64,000 nt of DNA from Lachnospiraceae bacterium (GTDB lineage: Bacteria; Bacillota; Clostridia; Lachnospirales; Lachnospiraceae): NCBI GenBank assembly GCA_016301965.1, contig JAEDOO010000001.1, forward strand, positions 1-64,000, in the 5' to 3' direction. The notes beneath the pieces were generated by a model. That model had not been told where the DNA came from. It did not search any database and was given only the letters and a program-made list of their open reading frames with translations. Of this stretch, positions 53,293 to 61,100 are shown piece after piece (the first letter of the stretch is position 1; every line of letters starts with the position of its first letter). The translations under genes were made by a program, and so were the position numbers.

Positions 53293-53375
53293 AAAATCAT
53301 CTCCTATAAAAGAGTTGCACAAAAATACATTTTAAGTATGAGGCAAACTGTATAAAAAGTCAATAGTTTATGAAG

Positions 53376-53444
53376 AAAACAACGGAAAACAAAATATGAA
53401 TCCGAAAAAGCAACACCTAAAACAACATAAAACAATAAAAACAA
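53376..53444. promoter_or_regulatory. Phased AAAACAA repeats before the activase promoter
   Basis: AAAACAA occurs at 53376, 53386, 53419, 53429 and 53438, and a related AAAGCAA at 53407, so most spacings are 9-10 bp (one helical turn). The 12-mer AAAACAACATAA at 53419-53430 is repeated before the aldolase promoter. It is a candidate binding array for the DeoR-family regulator. Confidence 0.5.
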
Positions 53445-53467
53445 AAGAGAAAGTTATGAGGTAATTG

Positions 53468-53496
53468 TTGACTTTGACTATTGCATAAGATATAAT
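53468..53496 (+). promoter_or_regulatory. Promoter of the activase-pduU-pduV unit
   Basis: TTGACT (53468-53473), 17 bp, TATAAT (53491-53496). The leader to the start is about 57 bases. Confidence 0.75.
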
Positions 53497-53559
53497 GTTT
53501 ATCAGCATAAAGTATAGTGTGCGGGACTGTTGTCGAGAAAAAATCACGGAGGTTGCGTA

Positions 53560-54351
53560 ATGGGTTATCTGGATACAAAAGGACGAATATTTGATATCCA
53601 GCGTTTCTCAGTACATGATGGCCCGGGTATCCGGACGATCGTGTTCCTGAAGGGATGTCCTCTGCGCTGCCAGTGGTGCTGCAATCCCGAGTCGCAGTCC
53701 AGAGATATTGAGACCATGCGGGTAGCCGGAGAGACAAAGATCATCGGACAGGATGTTACCGTGGCACAGGTCATGGCGACAGTGGAGAAGGACAGATCCT
53801 ACTACCGCAGATCCGGCGGAGGGCTTACCCTTTCCGGCGGAGAAGCTACCATGCAGCCGCAGTTTGCTGCAGACCTTCTGCAGGCGGCCAAAATGTCCGG
53901 CATCGGCACGGCCATGGAAAGTATGGGGTGCTGCCCGTATAAGAGTCTTGAACTGATTCTTCCCTGGCTGGATACATATCTGATGGATATCAAACACACA
54001 GATCCGGAAAAACATAAAGCCTTTACCGGTGTCCGCAATGAGCTGATGCTGGAAAATGCCAGAAAAGTTGCTGTTTCCGGTATGGCTGAGCTGGTGATCC
54101 GGGTTCCTGTGATACCTACGTTCAACGATACGAAAAAGGAGATCCAGGACATAGCCGTATTTGCCGGTCAGCTTCCGGGGGTCAGAAGGATACATCTTCT
54201 TCCATATCATCGTCTGGGCAGTGAAAAATACATCGGCCTTGATCGTGTATATAAGATGGATGAGATCATACCACCGGAAATGGATCATATGCTTATGCTG
54301 AAGGACGCAGTTGAGATGGTTTCTGATCTTGATTGCCGGATCGGCGGATAA
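53560..54351 (+). CDS. Glycyl-radical enzyme activating protein, radical SAM
   Basis: This 263-residue protein has radical SAM cysteines Cys33, Cys37 and Cys40 in CPLRCQWC, preceded by SVHDGPGIRT and followed by TLSGGEATMQP and MDIKHTDPEKH, all typical of activases that install a glycyl radical. It goes straight from CNPES to the core, so it lacks the Cys-rich ferredoxin insert found in many diol and glycerol dehydratase activases. ACGGAGG fixes the ATG 53560. In related fucose-type microcompartment loci the glycyl-radical dehydratase gene lies beside the activase; here the upstream neighbour is the PHP gene. Confidence 0.92.
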   Translation: MGYLDTKGRIFDIQRFSVHDGPGIRTIVFLKGCPLRCQWCCNPESQSRDIETMRVAGETKIIGQDVTVAQVMATVEKDRSYYRRSGGGLTLSGGEATMQPQFAADLLQAAKMSGIGTAMESMGCCPYKSLELILPWLDTYLMDIKHTDPEKHKAFTGVRNELMLENARKVAVSGMAELVIRVPVIPTFNDTKKEIQDIAVFAGQLPGVRRIHLLPYHRLGSEKYIGLDRVYKMDEIIPPEMDHMLMLKDAVEMVSDLDCRIGG

Positions 54352-54399
54352 CTTATCCGGGATCCTGAAAGTGCGGTGATATACCGCAGGAGGATAAAT

Positions 54400-54777
54400 A
54401 TGGGTTATACAGACAATATGAGCCCTGAAGTCAAACAGAGGATCGTACAGGAACTGGTACCTGGTAAACAGATATCCCTGGCACATATTATCGCGAATCC
54501 GGATCGGATCATGTATGAAAAGCTTGGTCTGGATCCGTCTGTAGATTACGCAAAGTCTGCCATTGGTATTCTGACGGTCAGTCCGTCAGAGACGGCTATC
54601 ATTATGGGGGATATCGCGGTGAAGTCTTCCGGTATCGATCTTGGATTTGTGGATCGTTTTAGCGGCAGCCTGATCATCACAGGAACTGTTTCTGAGGTAG
54701 AGGCTTCGGTTAACGCAATTCTGGATTACGTAGGCAATACTCTTGGATTTGCCGTCTGCCCGGTCACAAGGACCTGA
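54400..54777 (+). CDS. pduU: Microcompartment shell protein, EutS/PduU type
   Basis: This 125-residue circularly permuted BMC-H protein has RIVQELVPGKQISLAHIIAN near the N-terminus, GILTVSPSETAIIMGD, and GFVDRFSGSLIITG. EutS and PduU share these and form bent or capped hexamers. AGGAGG lies seven bases before the ATG. An in-frame GTG at 54376 is rejected. It sits between the activase and the EutP/PduV-like gene, seven bases before the latter. Confidence 0.92.
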   Translation: MGYTDNMSPEVKQRIVQELVPGKQISLAHIIANPDRIMYEKLGLDPSVDYAKSAIGILTVSPSETAIIMGDIAVKSSGIDLGFVDRFSGSLIITGTVSEVEASVNAILDYVGNTLGFAVCPVTRT

Positions 54778-54784
54778 TGATACT

Positions 54785-55270
54785 ATGAAGAAGATCGTAC
54801 TGATGGGCCGCAGTGAGGCAGGAAAGACCACACTCACTCAGGCACTCAAAGGAGAAAAGATACATTATCATAAGACCCAGTATGTTAATAACTTTGATGT
54901 GATCATCGATACACCGGGCGAATACGCCCAGACAGCCAAACTTGGACATGCGCTGGCGCTGTATTCCTATGAAGGCGATGTAGTTGGCCTTCTGTGTTCG
55001 GCCATTGAACCATATTCCCTTTATCCACCCTGCATTACCTGCATGTGCAACAGGGAAGTGATCGGTATAGTGACCAAGATCAATCATCCCAAAGCCAATC
55101 CCGAGAGAGCGGAGCGGTGGCTGAGGCTGGCCGGCTGTAAAGATGTGTTCTGGGTGGATTCTCATCTGGGACAGGGAATCCCGGAAATTCTGGAACATTT
55201 GAGGGAACCGGGCGATGTGATGCCCTGGGAAAAGGAAGAAAACCAACAAAACCCAACACAAACCAGATAA
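54785..55270 (+). CDS. pduV: EutP/PduV-family P-loop protein
   Basis: This 161-residue Ras-like NTPase has a P-loop GRSEAGKTTL near residues 7-16, DTPGEYAQ (switch II), and the G4-like TKINHPKANP. EutP/PduV proteins are linked to microcompartment positioning, and some EutP proteins act as acetate kinases. This protein could therefore stand in for the missing PduW kinase, though nothing here proves that. It ends in a Gln/Asn/Thr-rich tail. The ribosome site is weak, which suggests coupling to pduU. Confidence 0.88.
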   Translation: MKKIVLMGRSEAGKTTLTQALKGEKIHYHKTQYVNNFDVIIDTPGEYAQTAKLGHALALYSYEGDVVGLLCSAIEPYSLYPPCITCMCNREVIGIVTKINHPKANPERAERWLRLAGCKDVFWVDSHLGQGIPEILEHLREPGDVMPWEKEENQQNPTQTR

Positions 55271-55291
55271 AACAACTACAAAACAACATAA
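55269..55291. promoter_or_regulatory. AAAACAA repeats before the aldolase promoter
   Basis: AAAACAAC at 55269 and AAAACAACATAA at 55280, 11 bp apart, end seven bases before the -35 box. The second is identical over 12 bp to the one before the activase promoter. Related AACAAAAC/AACACAAAC words lie just upstream, within the end of pduV. Confidence 0.5.
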
Positions 55292-55297
55292 TTTGAA

Positions 55298-55326
55298 TTG
55301 ACACCCTGCAGCATGGAGGGTATAAT
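55298..55326 (+). promoter_or_regulatory. Perfect-consensus promoter of the main microcompartment operon
   Basis: TTGACA (55298-55303), exactly 17 bp, TATAAT (55321-55326). The spacer holds an imperfect inverted repeat ACCCT...AGGGT, and TTGAC at the -35 mirrors GTCAA just after the -10. Confidence 0.9.
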
Positions 55327-55373
55327 GTCAATAGATTCAAAAGAAACCAACTATTTTCAAGGAGGAAATGAAA

Positions 55374-56210
55374 ATGCAAAACGAATTTGAAATCAAAAAA
55401 CAAATTTGTGAGATCGGTCGCAGAATCTACAACAAAGGTATGGTAGCAGCTAATGATGGTAACATCTCCGTTAAGCTGTCCGACAATGAGTTCCTTTGTA
55501 CACCTACTGGTGTATCCAAAGGTTTCATGACACCGGAGTATATCTGCAAGGTTGATAAAGAAGGTAAAGTGATCCAGGCTAACCCGGGATTCAGACCGTC
55601 TTCCGAGATCAAAATGCACATGAGAGTTTATTCTAAGAGACCGGACGTTGGTGCTGTAGTTCATGCTCATCCGCTGTATGCTACATCCTTCGCTATTGCC
55701 GGTATCCCGCTGACACAGCCGATCATGCCGGAAGCTGTTATCGCTCTTGGCTGCGTTCCGATCGCTGAGTACGGTACACCGTCCACAATGGAGATCCCGG
55801 ACAATGTTGAAAAATATCTTCCGTACTTCGATGCAGTTCTGCTGGAGAGCCATGGTGCTCTGACCTGGTCTACAGACCTTCTGGCTGCATACATGAAGAT
55901 GGAGTCTGTTGAGTTCTACGCACAGCTGCTGTATCAGTCCAAGGTTCTGGGAGGACCGAAGGAATTCGATTCCAAGACAGTTGAGAGACTGTATGAGATC
56001 AGAAGACAGATGGGTCTTCCGGGCAAACATCCGGCAAACCTGTGCCAGAACAAAGGCGAGAAGAACTGCCACAACTGTGGCGGCGGATGTCATTCCAGCA
56101 GCAATCTGGGCGCTTGCACAGGCAGTGTACAGGCTGATCCGAACGCAACAAACGCAGACCTGGTTACAGCTATCACAAAGAAAGTAATGGCTCAGCTGGG
56201 ACTTCAGTAA
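55374..56210 (+). CDS. fucA: L-fuculose-phosphate-type class II aldolase with C-terminal encapsulation tail
   Basis: This 278-residue protein has an aldolase domain (about 1-212) with NDGNISVKLSD, metal-binding His97 and His99 in VHAHP, and His160 in ESHGAL. It is expected to cleave L-fuculose-1-phosphate to DHAP and L-lactaldehyde. A Cys-rich segment (Cys224, 232, 235, 239, 248) follows, then a C-terminal amphipathic helix DLVTAITKKVMAQLGLQ that resembles a microcompartment encapsulation peptide. AAGGAGG is nine bases before ATG 55374; an ATG at 55368 is too close to it. It is the first gene after a perfect promoter. Confidence 0.9.
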   Translation: MQNEFEIKKQICEIGRRIYNKGMVAANDGNISVKLSDNEFLCTPTGVSKGFMTPEYICKVDKEGKVIQANPGFRPSSEIKMHMRVYSKRPDVGAVVHAHPLYATSFAIAGIPLTQPIMPEAVIALGCVPIAEYGTPSTMEIPDNVEKYLPYFDAVLLESHGALTWSTDLLAAYMKMESVEFYAQLLYQSKVLGGPKEFDSKTVERLYEIRRQMGLPGKHPANLCQNKGEKNCHNCGGGCHSSSNLGACTGSVQADPNATNADLVTAITKKVMAQLGLQ

Positions 56211-56228
56211 GACTGGGGGGAATAACTC

Positions 56229-57617
56229 GTGGCAGTAAATGAGAGCATGGTACAGGATATCGTGAAAGAGGTTATGGCAAAGATGCAGCTGGCATCCGCA
56301 CCGACCGGTAATCACGGTGTATTTCAGGACATGAACGAAGCGATCGAGGCTGCCAAAAAGTCTCAGAAGATCGTTCGCAGAATGTCCATGGACCAGAGAG
56401 AACAGATCATTTCTGTTATCCGCAGAAAGACAAGAGAAAATGCAGAGATTCTGGCCCGCATGGGTGTGGACGAGACTGGAATGGGTAACGTGCCGCACAA
56501 GATTCTGAAACATCAGCTGGTAGCTGAAAAAGTTCCGGGAACTGAAGATATCACCACACAGGCTTTCTCTGGTGACCGTGGACTGACTCTGGTAGAGATG
56601 GGACCCTTTGGGGTTATCGGTGCGATCACACCGTGTACAAACCCCAGTGAGACAGTTCTGTGCAATACCATGGGTATGTTCGCCGGCGGAAATACAGTAG
56701 TATTCAATCCGCATCCGGCAGCAATCAAAACATCTATCTACGCAGTTAACATGGTAAACGAAGCTTCTCTGGAATGCGGCGGACCGGACAACATCGCGGT
56801 TACCGTAGAGAAACCCACCATGGAGACCAGCGCTATCATGATGAAACATCCGGACATCCCGCTGATCGCGGCAACAGGTGGCCCGGGCGTTGTTACCGCC
56901 GTTCTTTCTTCCGGTAAGAGAGGTATCGGCGCAGGTGCCGGAAATCCGCCGGCACTGGTAGATGAGACAGCAGATATCCGCAAAGCTGCAGAAGACATCG
57001 TTAACGGATGTACATTCGATAACAATCTTCCTTGTATCGCCGAGAAAGAGATCGTTGCCGTTTCTTCTATCGCAGATGAACTGATGTACTATATGCTGAA
57101 TGAGCAGGGCTGCTACCTGATCAACGAAGAACAGCAGAAACAGCTGACAGACGTTGTATTAAAGGGCGGCAGACTGAACCGTAAATGTGTCGGCAGAAGC
57201 GCTAAGGTTCTGCTTTCCATGATCGGTATTGATGTTCCGGACAATATCCGCTGCATCACATTCTTCGGCGAAAAAGAACATCCGCTGATCACAGAAGAGC
57301 TGATGATGCCGATCCTTGGTATTGTCAGAGTAAAAGACTTCGAGGAAGGACTTGCCACAGCTAAGTGGCTGGAGCATGGCAACCGCCATTCTGCACATAT
57401 CCATTCCAAGAATGTTGACCGTATCACGGAATATGCACGTGAGCTGGATACAGCCATCCTTGTAAAGAATGGTCCGTCCTATGCAGCTCTGGGCTTCGGC
57501 GGTGAGAGCATCTGTACTTTCACTATTGCCAGCCGTACCGGCGAAGGTCTGACAAGTGCCAAGACATTCACCAAGGCAAGACGCTGCGTAATGCAGGACA
57601 GCTTGTGCATTCGCTAA
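56229..57617 (+). CDS. pduP: CoA-acylating propionaldehyde dehydrogenase
   Basis: This 462-residue protein of the PduP/EutE family oxidises propanal to propionyl-CoA inside the shell. The N-terminal helix MVQDIVKEVMAKMQ (about 7-20), set apart by a flexible linker, is an encapsulation peptide. The catalytic Cys269 is in DNNLPCIAEKE, and GFGGESICTFTIASRTGEG lies near the C-terminus. The start is GTG 56229 after a G-rich CTGGGGGGAATA. It follows the aldolase by 18 bp. Confidence 0.94.
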   Translation: MAVNESMVQDIVKEVMAKMQLASAPTGNHGVFQDMNEAIEAAKKSQKIVRRMSMDQREQIISVIRRKTRENAEILARMGVDETGMGNVPHKILKHQLVAEKVPGTEDITTQAFSGDRGLTLVEMGPFGVIGAITPCTNPSETVLCNTMGMFAGGNTVVFNPHPAAIKTSIYAVNMVNEASLECGGPDNIAVTVEKPTMETSAIMMKHPDIPLIAATGGPGVVTAVLSSGKRGIGAGAGNPPALVDETADIRKAAEDIVNGCTFDNNLPCIAEKEIVAVSSIADELMYYMLNEQGCYLINEEQQKQLTDVVLKGGRLNRKCVGRSAKVLLSMIGIDVPDNIRCITFFGEKEHPLITEELMMPILGIVRVKDFEEGLATAKWLEHGNRHSAHIHSKNVDRITEYARELDTAILVKNGPSYAALGFGGESICTFTIASRTGEGLTSAKTFTKARRCVMQDSLCIR

Positions 57618-57634
57618 ACAGGAGGAACTAAAAA

Positions 57635-58864
57635 ATGGACGTAAATTCAATTAATATTGAAGATATCGTTAAACAGGTCCTGGCAGATATGACAGGAAAG
57701 GCTCCGGCAGCTGCAGCAGCTCCTGCAAGTGCTCCGGCAGCACAGGGCGGTATCCCGAAAACAGCACGTGTAGCTGTTCTTACTGACCTGAAACATTTTG
57801 AACTTAAGGAATACCCGATCCCGCCGTTAGGCGATGATGATCTTCTTGTTAAAGTAGAGGGTTGTGGTGTCTGCGGTACAGACGCTCATGAGTTCAAGGT
57901 TGATCCGTTCGGACTGATCCCGGTTGCTCTGGGACATGAAGGTACCGGTGAGATCGTTGCCATGGGTAAGAATGTTAAGACAGATACAGCCGGCAAGCCG
58001 GTTAAGGTTGGTGACAAGATCGTAACCTGTATGATTTTCAAGGATGATCCGGAGATCACCATGTTCGACCTGAACAAGAAAAACGTTGGCGGTGCCGATG
58101 TATACGGTCTGCTTCCGGATGATGATATCCATCTGAACGGCTGGTTCGCTGATTATATCTTCGTAAGAGGCGGCAGCTTCGGATCCACTTTCTTTAATGT
58201 AAGTGATCTGGATCTGGATTCCCGTATCCTGATCGAGCCCTGCGCAGTTCTGATCCACGCTGTGGAGAGAGCAAAAACTACAGGCATCCTGAAATTCAAC
58301 AGCCGTGTAGCTGTTCAGGGATGCGGACCGATCGGTCTGATTTGTATCGCTATTCTGCGTACTATGGGTATCGAGAATATCGTTGCTATTGATGGTAATG
58401 AGCAGAGACTGGCATTCGCTAAGAGAATGGGTGCTGACAATTCTGTTAACTTCGCTAACTTCCAGGGCATCGAGGCTCTGACAGAAGGCGTTAAAGACGC
58501 TTTCGGCGGACATCTGGCAGATTTCGCATTCCAGTGTACAGGTAATCCGAAGGCTCATGCCAATATTTACAAATTTATCCGTAACGGCGGCGGACTTTGC
58601 GAGCTTGGTTTCTTCATCAATGGTGGAGATGCTACGATCAATCCGCACTTCGATCTGTGTTCCAAAGAGATCAACCTGGTTGGTTCCTGGGTATACACAC
58701 TGAGAGATTACGTTACCACATTTGATTTCCTGAAGAGAGCACAGGCCATCGGACTTCCGATGAAAGAACTTATCACTCATAAGTTCCCGCTTGAACAGAT
58801 CAATGAGGCTCTTGAGACCAACCTTTCCATGAAAGGACTCAAGATTGCCGTCGTTAACAAATAA
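57635..58864 (+). CDS. Zinc-type alcohol dehydrogenase with encapsulation peptide
   Basis: This 409-residue medium-chain dehydrogenase has GCGVCGTDAHEF (zinc ligand Cys) and GHEGTGEIVAMG (zinc His-Glu). The glycine-rich VQGCGPIGLICIAIL is the NAD-binding loop. The N-terminus carries an INIEDIVKQVLADMT helix and an Ala/Pro linker (to about residue 45), matching the PduP encapsulation signal. It likely reduces propanal to 1-propanol and regenerates NAD, replacing the iron-type PduQ of Salmonella. A lactaldehyde reductase role is an alternative. Confidence 0.9.
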   Translation: MDVNSINIEDIVKQVLADMTGKAPAAAAAPASAPAAQGGIPKTARVAVLTDLKHFELKEYPIPPLGDDDLLVKVEGCGVCGTDAHEFKVDPFGLIPVALGHEGTGEIVAMGKNVKTDTAGKPVKVGDKIVTCMIFKDDPEITMFDLNKKNVGGADVYGLLPDDDIHLNGWFADYIFVRGGSFGSTFFNVSDLDLDSRILIEPCAVLIHAVERAKTTGILKFNSRVAVQGCGPIGLICIAILRTMGIENIVAIDGNEQRLAFAKRMGADNSVNFANFQGIEALTEGVKDAFGGHLADFAFQCTGNPKAHANIYKFIRNGGGLCELGFFINGGDATINPHFDLCSKEINLVGSWVYTLRDYVTTFDFLKRAQAIGLPMKELITHKFPLEQINEALETNLSMKGLKIAVVNK

Positions 58865-58886
58865 GATTAGTTAATCAGGTGATAGT

Positions 58887-59204
58887 ATGGCAGAAGCTGT
58901 AGGATTATTAGAGGTTTACGGACTGACCACAGCCTTTCAGGCAGCAGACGCAGGCTGCAAGGCCGCAAATGTCCGTCTCGAAATATTTGATAAAAACAAA
59001 CCTGCACGAAATGCAGACAAAATGCCTGTTCCGCTGATCATCTGTGTGAAATTCCGCGGAAGTGTCCAGGACGTGACAGCGGCTGTGGAAGCGGGCATGG
59101 CAATCGCAGAGCAGGAGGCTGGTGTAGTGCAGCATTACGTCATCGCAAATCCTACAGAGGACTGCGAAAAAATGCTGAAGATCAGCTGTCTTGACAAAGC
59201 TTGA
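58887..59204 (+). CDS. BMC-H shell protein with loop insertion
   Basis: This 105-residue single BMC domain protein (EAVGLLEVYGLTTAFQAADAG at the start, HYVIANPTEDCEKML at the end) has about ten extra residues (DKNKPARNADKMPVP) where other BMC-H proteins have a short turn before the strand ICVKFRGSV. The insertion would lie near the pore face. AGGTGAT precedes the ATG. It is the first of four BMC-H genes in a row. Confidence 0.88.
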   Translation: MAEAVGLLEVYGLTTAFQAADAGCKAANVRLEIFDKNKPARNADKMPVPLIICVKFRGSVQDVTAAVEAGMAIAEQEAGVVQHYVIANPTEDCEKMLKISCLDKA

Positions 59205-59240
59205 CGAAAAAAGTAAACCATTGTTCAGGAGGAAAGAAAC

Positions 59241-59516
59241 ATGGCTAAAGAAGCATTAGGAATGATTGAGACCAGAGGTCTTACTGCTGCTATCGAAGCT
59301 GCAGATGCAATGAGCAAAGCAGCAGAGGTTGCTCTGGTAGGAACAGAGAAGATCGGTTCCGGTCTGGTAACCGTTATGGTTCGTGGTGATGTAGGTGCCG
59401 TTAAGGCTGCCGTAGAAGCTGGAAGCGCAGCAGCATCCAGACTTGGCGAGCTGGTAGCTACACATGTAATCCCGAGACCGCATGAGGACGTTGAGAAGAT
59501 CCTTCCGAGAATCTGA
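59241..59516 (+). CDS. BMC-H shell protein (PduA/PduJ type)
   Basis: This 91-residue canonical hexamer-forming shell protein has [40 protein letters not shown] (with the pore-loop KIGSG), and [21 protein letters not shown] lies about seven bases before the ATG. It is nearly identical in its second half to the BMC domain encoded at 60068-60346, so one probably arose by gene duplication. It is expected to be a major facet protein. Confidence 0.93.
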   Translation: MAKEALGMIETRGLTAAIEAADAMSKAAEVALVGTEKIGSGLVTVMVRGDVGAVKAAVEAGSAAASRLGELVATHVIPRPHEDVEKILPRI

Positions 59517-59540
59517 TCCTGAGACATCATTGGAGGAATC

Positions 59541-59828
59541 ATGGGAAAATCATATGGCTTTTTTGAAGTACCCGGTGTCGTAGCAGCTATGGATGCACTG
59601 GATATTATGTGCAAAACATCAGATGTTGTACTGGCCAGCTGGGAACGTAAGATGGGTGGCCGTCTGGTAACCCTGATTATTGAAGGAGATGTATCTTCTG
59701 TTCAGCAGGCAATCGATGCGGCATGTGAAAAGTGTATCAAAAAACCTGCTTGTCACGCAGTCATAGCACGTCCCCATGAAGAGATCGTACGTATCGTTGA
59801 GCGCAGCGCGAAACGGTGGAAGAAGTAG
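59541..59828 (+). CDS. BMC-H shell protein with basic tail
   Basis: This 95-residue BMC domain protein ([20 protein letters not shown] at the start, [17 protein letters not shown] near the end) is divergent from its neighbours. The pore-loop region reads [13 protein letters not shown]. The C-terminus ends in the basic RSAKRWKK. Ribosome site TTGGAGG. It lies 24 bp after the previous gene and 11 bp before the next. Confidence 0.9.
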   Translation: MGKSYGFFEVPGVVAAMDALDIMCKTSDVVLASWERKMGGRLVTLIIEGDVSSVQQAIDAACEKCIKKPACHAVIARPHEEIVRIVERSAKRWKK

Positions 59829-59839
59829 GGGGACACGAC

Positions 59840-60346
59840 ATGGCGGAAATTAAAAAGACAACCAGTAAAGCAGCTGCCCCTAAAAAAGCTGTTGCGGCGC
59901 GTACGAGTGCTGCAGGTACAACAGCAAAAAAGGTAACAGCAAAGAAACCGGCTGCCGCTCCGAAAAAAGAGAGTGCAGCTAAGACTGCCGCTGCAGATGC
60001 AGCTGAGGCAGATAAAATCGTTAAAAATGTGGGCGAAGCCCCGATTATCCACAAGGAGGAAAAAAGAATGGCACAGGAAGCATTAGGAATGGTTGAAACC
60101 AGAGGTTTAGTAGCAAATATCGAAGCAGCAGATGCTATGTGCAAAGCTGCTAACGTTGCTCTGGTTGGTACAGAGAAAATCGGTTCCGGTCTGGTAACTG
60201 TTATGGTTCGCGGCGATGTTGGCGCTGTTAAATCTTCTGTAGAAGCAGGCGCAAACGCTGCATCCAGACTTGGTGAGCTGGTAGCTACACACGTAATCCC
60301 GAGACCGCACGAGGATGTTGAGAAGATCCTGCCGGCAATCAAATAA
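59840..60346 (+). CDS. BMC-H shell protein with Lys/Ala-rich N-terminal extension
   Basis: This 168-residue protein has residues 1-76 made of Lys, Ala, Thr and Pro in repeats such as KKPAAAPKK and [10 protein letters not shown], resembling histone H1-like tails, then a complete PduA-type BMC domain (77-168). GGGGG lies eight bases before the ATG 59840. Inside the gene a perfect AAGGAGG (60053-60059) sits eight bases before the in-frame ATG 60068, which begins exactly at the BMC domain ([13 protein letters not shown]). The gene therefore probably gives both a long and a short protein. The tail may bind nucleic acid or cargo, or may tether the shell. Confidence 0.85.
   Translation: MAEIKKTTSKAAAPKKAVAARTSAAGTTAKKVTAKKPAAAPKKESAAKTAAADAAEADKIVKNVGEAPIIHKEEKRMAQEALGMVETRGLVANIEAADAMCKAANVALVGTEKIGSGLVTVMVRGDVGAVKSSVEAGANAASRLGELVATHVIPRPHEDVEKILPAIK
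60068..60346 (+). CDS. Short BMC-H form from an internal start
   Basis: This 92-residue product would be read in the same frame as the gene at 59840. It has a better ribosome site than the long form (AAGGAGG, eight bases before the ATG). Its sequence starts where free-standing PduA-type proteins start. It parallels the known PduB/PduB' dual start, although that involves a BMC-T protein. Whether both forms are made is an inference from the sequence. Confidence 0.7.
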   Translation: MAQEALGMVETRGLVANIEAADAMCKAANVALVGTEKIGSGLVTVMVRGDVGAVKSSVEAGANAASRLGELVATHVIPRPHEDVEKILPAIK

Positions 60347-60378
60347 GCATTTTTAATACTTAAGGAATTGCATAAGCT

Positions 60379-60420
60379 GCAGTGCAGTGTCTACATATAT
60401 TTACACTGCACTGCTCTTTA
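60379..60420 (+). terminator. Intra-operon hairpin after the shell genes
   Basis: A perfect 12-bp stem GCAGTGCAGTGT / ACACTGCACTGC around a 12-base loop, then TCTTTA. The short T-run suggests partial termination or 3'-end protection of the abundant shell-gene mRNA. Confidence 0.6.
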
Positions 60421-60445
60421 AAAAAACAAGAAAGCAGGTGTCAAC

Positions 60446-61090
60446 ATGCAAAATCAGGATGTTGAATTAATTACCAGACTGGTAATGGAAGCCATCCAGC
60501 AGCAAACTCCTTCCAAACAGGGATTTGCTGTACCGGTTGGTGTATCCGCAAGACATGTACATCTGTCCCAGGCAGATCTGGAGGTGCTGTTCGGTGAAGG
60601 CTATCAGCTGACAAAGAAAAAAGAGCTGATGGGCGGACAGTTTGCATCCAACGAGCAGGTTACTATCGTAGGACTTAAGCTTCGTGCCATCGAGAATGTC
60701 CGTATCCTCGGACCGTGCCGTAAGGCTTCCCAGGTGGAGATCTCAAAGACAGATGCACTTAAGCTCGGAATCAAGGCACCGGTCAGAGAATCAGGTGATG
60801 TAGCCGGCTCTGCACCGATCGCACTGGTTGGACCAAAAGGTGTTCTGTACCTCAATGAGGGATGTATCGTAGCTCAGAGACATATCCATATGTCCCCGGC
60901 AGATGCTGCAGCAGCAGGCGTAAAGGATGGCGACATCGTTTCCGTTCAGGCTGAAAACGAGAGAGGAACCACATTCAACCACGTTAAGATCCGTGTTCAT
61001 GAAACATTCACACTGGAAATGCACATTGATACAGATGAGGCCAATGCAGCCGGTATCAAACAGGGCGACACTGTTAGAATGTTCAAATAA
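60446..61090 (+). CDS. pduL: Phosphate propanoyltransferase PduL
   Basis: This 214-residue protein converts propionyl-CoA plus phosphate to propionyl phosphate and recycles CoA in the lumen. The N-terminal DVELITRLVMEAIQQQ helix and linker are a probable encapsulation peptide. The two PduL repeats show the zinc-binding histidines in VSARHVHLSQADL and in AQRHIHMSPADA. AAGCAGG precedes the ATG. No dedicated propionate kinase (pduW) is seen in the window. Confidence 0.95.
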   Translation: MQNQDVELITRLVMEAIQQQTPSKQGFAVPVGVSARHVHLSQADLEVLFGEGYQLTKKKELMGGQFASNEQVTIVGLKLRAIENVRILGPCRKASQVEISKTDALKLGIKAPVRESGDVAGSAPIALVGPKGVLYLNEGCIVAQRHIHMSPADAAAAGVKDGDIVSVQAENERGTTFNHVKIRVHETFTLEMHIDTDEANAAGIKQGDTVRMFK

Positions 61091-61100
61091 TAAGCGCAAA

